From: Porphyromonadaceae bacterium UBA7042
Lineage (GTDB): Bacteria > Bacteroidota > Bacteroidia > Bacteroidales > Muribaculaceae
Length of the DNA: 8,994 bases
Reading direction: 5' to 3'
NCBI GenBank assembly: GCA_002494015.1
Contig: DLAR01000050.1
Span: 1 to 8,994 of the forward strand
Part shown: positions 4,460 to 8,994 of the stretch, in pieces
Position numbering within the stretch: the first letter of the stretch is position 1
Layout: every line of letters begins with the position of its first letter
The notes under the pieces: model-generated
Told to the model about the DNA's origin: nothing
What the model saw: only the letters and a program-made list of their open reading frames with translations
The model's database searches: none
Position numbers and translations under genes: made by a program

Positions 4460-6850
4460 ATGATAAAAACTGCAACTTTATTCACATGCGCGCTTCTCTC
4501 GGCAAGCGCGCTTCAGGCAGCGCCTCTTTTCGACGAAATGTTTGACACGGAAGAGGATTTCAACCGCTGGACTGTCGTCGACTCCAATGATGATGACAAG
4601 ACTTGGATATTTACCGCTGACGGGACTCCCTCAAAGGTATATTACAGCTACCACTCGGCCAACTCGGGCGACGACTGGCTGATTTCGCCGTCAATAACCA
4701 TCCCCGAGGCGGGAACCTACATGGTCAGCTACGAATTTGTCGGCAGCAGCTATGGCGAAGCCATGGAAGTGTGGTGGGGCAACGGACAGTCAGTCGATGC
4801 GATGAAAAACCTCGGTGCGTCCTATGCCGACATAAAAGGGGAGCGTCAGGGAAACTATTTCCTTTTTGAGGCTCCGGCTGGCGAAATCAACCTCGGATTC
4901 CATGCCGTGTCGCCACCCGACAAGTTCCGCCTCTACCTCTGCTCGGTCAGCATCGTCCCGGCTGCCAATCCTGTTGACCTCCGCGTTTCCGAAATCCTCT
5001 CACCCGTAACCGGCGAGGGACTGGGACAGGAGACCGTTACCGTAACTGTCAACAATGACGGCCTTGTCGATGTCGATGCATTTGACATCGCGTTCTCGGT
5101 CGATGGCGGAGAACCTGTCGTCGAGAGGGTCAACAAAACCATAAAAATCGGTGAAACTATCGAATACACCTTCAATGCCAAGGCCGACTTGTCGACCCCG
5201 CGAGGCAACTTCACCATAAAGGCTTGGACCTCTCACCCCGACGACATCGTGCCCGCCAACGACGCGACTCAGATCAAAGTGCGCCACATCGCTCCTGCCG
5301 GAATCCCCTACTTCATGGGATTTGAGAGTGACGAGGACACATCGAGCCTTTCAACTCTAAACCTGAACAACGATGACGCAGAATGGCACATCGCCATTGA
5401 CAGCTTTTTCACCAAGTTTTCACGCTCGGGTTCAGCCTGCATGGGTTACAACTATAACAGAGAAAATGCCGGCAACGACTGGTTTTTCCTTGACCCGCTT
5501 GTGATGGAGGCAGGACATTATGTGCTGCGTTTCTGGTATTCGGCTACCGAAAACCATGCCGAACGCCTGAAAGTGTGCTACGGGTCTGCCCCGACTCCCG
5601 AGGCAATGACAAATGTGCTGTGTGAATACGACCCTCTCACTAATGAAAACTATCTCGAATCAATAAATGTCTTCGAACTGGCCGAAAGCGGAAAAATCTA
5701 CTTCGGATTCTACTGTTTCAGCGATGCCGATGAAAACTGGCTCGTAATCGACGACATATCTATCGACAAAATCGACAACACGTCGCTCGACCTGATGATT
5801 TCATCCGTAACCCAGCCCGGGGCATATCTGCGCACTGCCAACAAGAAAGACCTCGTGTTTGAGATGCGTAACATCGGCATTGTTGACACCGAGGCTACCG
5901 CTAAAATATCAATTGACGAAACCGAGGCAAAGTCAATGACCATCGAGATTGCAAAACAGGAAATCAAAACCGTGACGGTCGAAAACATATTTGCCAATCT
6001 TGCCGAAGGGACACATACCTATCGCATCGAACTGACATGTGACAACGACAACGATGCCACTAACAACGTAGCTGAAGGAACCGTTACTGTCCTCGGCGAT
6101 GCCGCAATGCTGTGGGACATGGAAGACGGCAAGCTTCCCGACGTGTTCACCTACCGTGTCGAAGACTCTGCGACCGTTGACCCCAATGCCGGAGACGAGT
6201 TCAACAAAGACGGATTCGGTATTTTCAGCCTCGAAAACTACCTCCTCGGCACCCATGCGCTCGCCGCATCCACATGGTTTACCGAAAATAACAAACAGGC
6301 CGACCGCTATATCGTCATGCCGCGCGTCAGGGTGACCGGCGAAAATGCCCATTTCGCTTGGAACGCAAACTCCTATAACCCCAAATTCCTTGAAAGCTAC
6401 AGAGTCGAGGTTTCAAAAAGTGATGACGTGTGGTACAACTACTCGACCGTATTCTCGGCCAATAACGTCCCGGTTTCGGTACAGACCGAAGGCATCGACC
6501 TCTCGCCCTACAAGGATTGCGATATTTATGTCGCGTTCCACATTACCACGACCAACGGCGAGGCTCTGCTACTTGACAACATGGGATTCTACGGAGACGT
6601 TGAGCTTATACAAAGCTCTATCACCGACATTTCCGGTGATGCTGCCGATAACATTGAGATCTCGGTTGTCGGCGACACAGCCTATGCCCCTGAAGGAACC
6701 AAGGCTATCGCCGTCTACGACCTCGGAGGCCGCATGATGGTGTCGGCCGACGGTGACAAAGCCGATCTCTCGGCTCTCGCCCCGGGTTTCTATATCGCCC
6801 GCGCTATAACACCTCGCGGAACTGTCTCGACAAAGTTCAGCCGCAAATAA
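4460..6850 (+). CDS. Secreted multidomain adhesin-like protein with T9SS-type sorting domain
   Basis: This 796-residue exported protein has a signal peptide at 1-20, probably cleaved in ALQA|AP. Its modules alternate. Jelly-roll 'choice-of-anchor J'/cleaved-adhesin-like units lie at about 24-168, 282-438 and 550-716. Each has a 'D-[DR]-[WY]-[LFI]-x3-P' strand (residues 71, 339, 615), and two have a closing 'LxIDDISI/LLLDNMGF' strand. CARDB/Ig-like units lie at about 170-277 and 442-546, with 'NN(D)G-VD' and 'NDNDATNN' patterns. The last ~75 residues look like a type A T9SS sorting domain ('VYDLGGRMMV', 752-761; 'LAPGFYIAR', 773-781). No catalytic domain is visible, so binding, adhesion or surface scaffolding is more likely than enzyme activity. 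ATG 4460 is chosen because it gives the signal peptide and lies downstream of the promoter. Confidence 0.88.
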   Translation: MIKTATLFTCALLSASALQAAPLFDEMFDTEEDFNRWTVVDSNDDDKTWIFTADGTPSKVYYSYHSANSGDDWLISPSITIPEAGTYMVSYEFVGSSYGEAMEVWWGNGQSVDAMKNLGASYADIKGERQGNYFLFEAPAGEINLGFHAVSPPDKFRLYLCSVSIVPAANPVDLRVSEILSPVTGEGLGQETVTVTVNNDGLVDVDAFDIAFSVDGGEPVVERVNKTIKIGETIEYTFNAKADLSTPRGNFTIKAWTSHPDDIVPANDATQIKVRHIAPAGIPYFMGFESDEDTSSLSTLNLNNDDAEWHIAIDSFFTKFSRSGSACMGYNYNRENAGNDWFFLDPLVMEAGHYVLRFWYSATENHAERLKVCYGSAPTPEAMTNVLCEYDPLTNENYLESINVFELAESGKIYFGFYCFSDADENWLVIDDISIDKIDNTSLDLMISSVTQPGAYLRTANKKDLVFEMRNIGIVDTEATAKISIDETEAKSMTIEIAKQEIKTVTVENIFANLAEGTHTYRIELTCDNDNDATNNVAEGTVTVLGDAAMLWDMEDGKLPDVFTYRVEDSATVDPNAGDEFNKDGFGIFSLENYLLGTHALAASTWFTENNKQADRYIVMPRVRVTGENAHFAWNANSYNPKFLESYRVEVSKSDDVWYNYSTVFSANNVPVSVQTEGIDLSPYKDCDIYVAFHITTTNGEALLLDNMGFYGDVELIQSSITDISGDAADNIEISVVGDTAYAPEGTKAIAVYDLGGRMMVSADGDKADLSALAPGFYIARAITPRGTVSTKFSRK

Positions 6851-6876
6851 CACGGCATAGACATCTTGCGTAACCG

Positions 6877-6911
6877 AAAGGCCGGTGGCACCGTATGTGC
6901 CACCGGCCTTT
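6877..6911 (+). terminator. Terminator of the secreted-protein gene
   Basis: A perfect 15-bp GC-rich stem (6877-6891 with 6897-6911) has the loop CGTAT. It sits 26 bp after the stop codon and ends in only three T residues, so it is a strong hairpin with a short U tract. It is separate from the terminator of the convergent lipoprotein gene; the 64 bp between them show nothing further. Confidence 0.75.
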
Positions 6912-6975
6912 GCCATGTAAGCGGCTGTCTGGAGAATGTGTTGAGAACCCGTAAATTACATATACATGCCGCAAT

Positions 6976-7012
6976 AAAAAAAGCCTGCCGCACCGAAGTG
7001 GTGCGGCAGGCT
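6976..7012 (-). terminator. Rho-independent terminator of the OmpA/TPR lipoprotein gene
   Basis: A 13-bp perfect stem (6982-6994 with 7000-7012) with a five-base loop is followed, on the minus strand, by seven T residues (complement of 6976-6982). It lies 30 bp beyond the stop codon. This is a textbook intrinsic terminator. Confidence 0.9.
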
Positions 7013-7042
7013 CGAGTGACTTATATCAGTCTGTCTGATTCG

Positions 7043-8731
7043 TTAGTTCAGAACCGACGAGATATTGAAACGGGAGAACTCGATGTCATTGGCGGCTTTC
7101 TTGGCCATCGACTTGTCGAGCTTGATTGACTGACGGAGGTTAGAGGTGAGCATCTGCTCGTTGCCGGTGCGGGCACCGAGGATGGCCATCAGATAATAGG
7201 TAGTGGCATCGGGGGTGTTGATGGCGGCGAGTGTCGACTTGGCCTTGCTGTAATCCTTGTTAAGAATCTGGGCAAGCGCGGCGTTATTGCTCTTGGACGC
7301 GCCAAACGACTTGACAGCGGCGCTAAGGTCGCCCTGACGCAGGTAGAATACACCGAGTGCCTCGCCGAGCTCGTCAAGACCGGCTGCCTTGCCGAATGCC
7401 GTGTTGGCGGCACGGTAATCGTCGTTGAGCAGCGAGATAAGACCTTGGTTCATCTGAGCCTCGGGAGCCGAGGGGTCAAGGCGTGAAGCTTTCTTGAAAC
7501 TTGCCATTGCGGCATCAAAGTCCTTCTGACGGTACTGGACTTCGCCGAGGTTGTTGAAACCGCGATAGTCGTTGGGGTGCAGACGGGTGGCGGCGGTATA
7601 GATTGCCTTCTTGCGGTTGAGGTCGTCGGTCAGCGTGGCTGCATAGAGAAGCTCGTCAACGCTGAGGGCGGCAGGGTCGTTGTCGACAAGGCTGTTGATT
7701 TCGGCATCGCTCTTGCCGATCACGTTAACGCTTGCAGTGATGCGCGAGTAGCGGAGCTGGGGCAGAATCTCGTCGGCAAGCTGGTCAAAGACGCTGGAGA
7801 GGTTGCGGATTTCGCGTTCGCGTTCCTCGGGATCCTTGTACATCGAGAGGACGCTGAGGATAAGGTCCTTGTCCTGAATGTTGCTGGCGGCGACAAGACG
7901 CTGGAATCCTTCCCAGTCTTCGGGGGTGAACTGGGCGGTCAGTTCGCCGAATTCTGTAACCTTGTCTTTCTTCAACTGGTTCTGAAGATAGTTCTGAGTA
8001 TTGCTTTCGCGGTTCTGGGCGAGCTTGGTGTTGAAATTAAGGGAGCCTTCGGGCGACGCATAGGACTGGATGTTGATTTCCTCAATCACGCGGGCTGTAT
8101 CTTTGGATGCAAGCACGAGGTCGCGGTTGAGACGGAGGACTTCGTCGCTTTTCAGCTCGCTCTCGCGCAGATTGGCCTGATTGATGAGGAAGTGTATGTC
8201 GGCCTGATATTTCTCGTTGATAATGCGCTGGAACTTGTCACTTGCCACTGCCGGTGCGATGGTGCCGGCATCGGCGAGGGCCGAGGTGGCTATGACTCCG
8301 TTGGCCACTTTCACGCGGGGCAGAACATATTTCTTCCCTCCTTGGTCAACCGAGAAGTCAAGGAACAGCTCTGACTTCATCATCTCGGGTCGGTAGACAT
8401 AGTTGACCGGGATTGTGACCATCCCGCCACGATCGTAAGAAACAACCTGATTGTTGCCTCTCACCTTCTCGCCCTGAAATGTCATTGGAGAAGACATTTC
8501 CTCGGTGCCGTCAAACACGAGATAAGGCGTGACGGTGACCGACGCGTTCTTCACAAAGAACTTGGCAGGAATATTGGCCGAAACTGTTGCCGGAACATTT
8601 GAGCCTACAACTTCAAGCGGATTGGGATTAACCGTAAAGTAGTCGGCTGCAAAGGGGTTCATTTTTTTACCGCAGCCGGTCAGCACCAAAGCCGAGGCCA
8701 TCAGGAGCGAATAGCTCAATTTTTTGTCCAT
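7043..8731 (-). CDS. Outer-membrane-associated lipoprotein with OmpA-like domain and TPR tail
   Basis: This 562-residue protein has a lipoprotein signal peptide with lipobox LTGC, Cys20 being the lipidation site. The residues after Cys20 (GKKMNPF) lack the acidic surface-export signal of Bacteroidota, so a periplasm-facing position is favoured. Residues 30-150 are beta-rich and unassigned. About 175-335 is OmpA-like: a beta strand at 'DIHFLINQANL' (178-188), then 'IQSYASPEG' (221-229) and the 'N-x2-L-x3-R' helix (234-241). An unusual charged helical insertion lies at about 255-315. Residues ~365-470 contain TPR-like helices ('AIYTAATRLHPNDYRGFNNLGEVQY', 'AMASFKKASRLDP'), with further degenerate helical repeats to the end. 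It probably links the outer membrane to peptidoglycan or scaffolds an envelope complex. It is monocistronic with a clear promoter and terminator. Confidence 0.87.
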   Translation of the reverse strand: MDKKLSYSLLMASALVLTGCGKKMNPFAADYFTVNPNPLEVVGSNVPATVSANIPAKFFVKNASVTVTPYLVFDGTEEMSSPMTFQGEKVRGNNQVVSYDRGGMVTIPVNYVYRPEMMKSELFLDFSVDQGGKKYVLPRVKVANGVIATSALADAGTIAPAVASDKFQRIINEKYQADIHFLINQANLRESELKSDEVLRLNRDLVLASKDTARVIEEINIQSYASPEGSLNFNTKLAQNRESNTQNYLQNQLKKDKVTEFGELTAQFTPEDWEGFQRLVAASNIQDKDLILSVLSMYKDPEEREREIRNLSSVFDQLADEILPQLRYSRITASVNVIGKSDAEINSLVDNDPAALSVDELLYAATLTDDLNRKKAIYTAATRLHPNDYRGFNNLGEVQYRQKDFDAAMASFKKASRLDPSAPEAQMNQGLISLLNDDYRAANTAFGKAAGLDELGEALGVFYLRQGDLSAAVKSFGASKSNNAALAQILNKDYSKAKSTLAAINTPDATTYYLMAILGARTGNEQMLTSNLRQSIKLDKSMAKKAANDIEFSRFNISSVLN

Positions 8732-8812
8732 AAAGCAAATGTTATGTATTAAGAATGTTTATTTTCCGTTATCCGAGAGCACACTGCGCCACGGGTCATA
8801 ATATATGTATTG

Positions 8813-8820
8813 CAAAGTTA
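8813..8820 (-). promoter_or_regulatory. -7 box of the lipoprotein gene
   Basis: On the minus strand TAACTTTG matches TAnnTTTG exactly. A partial -33 element (GTTG) lies 22 bp upstream, slightly beyond the usual spacing. Transcription would begin near 8806 and leave a 5' leader of about 75 nt before the ATG at 8731. Confidence 0.68.
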
Positions 8821-8893
8821 ATAAGAATTACACATAATCCCACAACCATTTAACATCTTTTGTTGAAATATTTCCATACCCCCGAAACAACAC

Positions 8894-8921
8894 CGCGCCT
8901 CTCCTGCCCCGGAGGGGCGCG
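8894..8921. other. GC-rich hairpin in the right-hand intergenic region
   Basis: An 11-bp stem (8894-8904 with 8911-8921, one G-U pair in plus-strand RNA) has the loop TGCCCC. There is no T tract on either side, so it is not a clear terminator. It lies between the lipoprotein promoter and the possible gene starting at 8959. It might belong to a 5' leader of the latter. Confidence 0.4.
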
Positions 8922-8958
8922 CCGACTCTCAATGTCACTAACTTAACGGTATAATTGC

Positions 8959-8994
8959 ATGGATAAATCAGTCACCACGCCCTCTGTGGGTCAC
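8959..8994 (+). CDS. Possible start of a gene truncated by the window edge
   Basis: An ATG at 8959 opens a frame that stays open for 12 codons to the last base (MDKSVTTPSVGH). It would be divergent from the lipoprotein gene, and the space to the right of the lipoprotein promoter otherwise holds no gene. There is no clear promoter or ribosome-binding site, and the fragment is too short to identify. Confidence 0.3.
   Translation, partial: MDKSVTTPSVGH

Noticed and set aside
4460..4489. Lipobox in the secreted protein (LFTC at residues 7-10)
   Set aside because: The cysteine falls at residue 10, inside the hydrophobic core and too early for a lipoprotein signal. A normal signal peptidase I site follows at about residue 20.
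7577..8374. Long plus-strand open frame (265 codons) inside the lipoprotein gene
   Set aside because: It is antisense to a well-supported lipoprotein with lipobox, domains, promoter and terminator. Its translation has no recognisable domain and mirrors the codon pattern of the opposite strand.

Overview
The window looks like chromosomal DNA from a gut-type Bacteroidales bacterium. The evidence is three clear Bacteroidota promoter -7 boxes (TAnnTTTG) upstream of a tRNA, a secreted protein and a lipoprotein. It also carries a probable type IX secretion (T9SS) C-terminal sorting domain, a Bacteroidales-style 'ASPEG' OmpA domain, and generally little Shine-Dalgarno use. The fairly high GC and the protein style suggest a Muribaculaceae-like lineage, but that placement is inference. 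No transposase, integrase, CRISPR array or rRNA was seen.

Layout. At the left, a tRNA with anticodon CAT lies on the minus strand with its own promoter and terminator. A long AT-rich palindrome separates it from a plus-strand cluster of four small genes (432-1585): two tandem YtxH-like proteins, a holin-superfamily-like membrane protein and an unknown 94-residue protein, closed by a terminator hairpin. Next come prmA (ribosomal protein L11 methyltransferase), then an ECF-type sigma factor translationally coupled to a four-helix membrane protein that is a plausible anti-sigma factor. A shared bidirectional terminator separates this pair from the minus-strand ahpC (alkyl hydroperoxide reductase peroxiredoxin).

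AhpC is divergent from a large exported protein (true start about 4460, 796 residues). This is built from three choice-of-anchor-J-like jelly-roll modules alternating with two CARDB/Ig-like modules, and ends in a probable T9SS type A sorting domain. Convergent to it on the minus strand is a 562-residue lipoprotein that combines an OmpA-like domain with a TPR tail. A possible further gene begins on the plus strand at the extreme right edge (8959 onward).

Functional theme. Most genes concern the cell envelope and stress: small inner-membrane stress-type proteins, a sigma/anti-sigma-like pair, a peroxidase, a surface or secreted adhesin-like protein and an outer-membrane-associated lipoprotein. 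The parts most worth pursuing are the sigma/membrane-protein pair with its 11-codon leader ORF, the lipoprotein's altered OmpA motif, and the palindrome at 226-268. No complete novel system is demonstrable from sequence alone.
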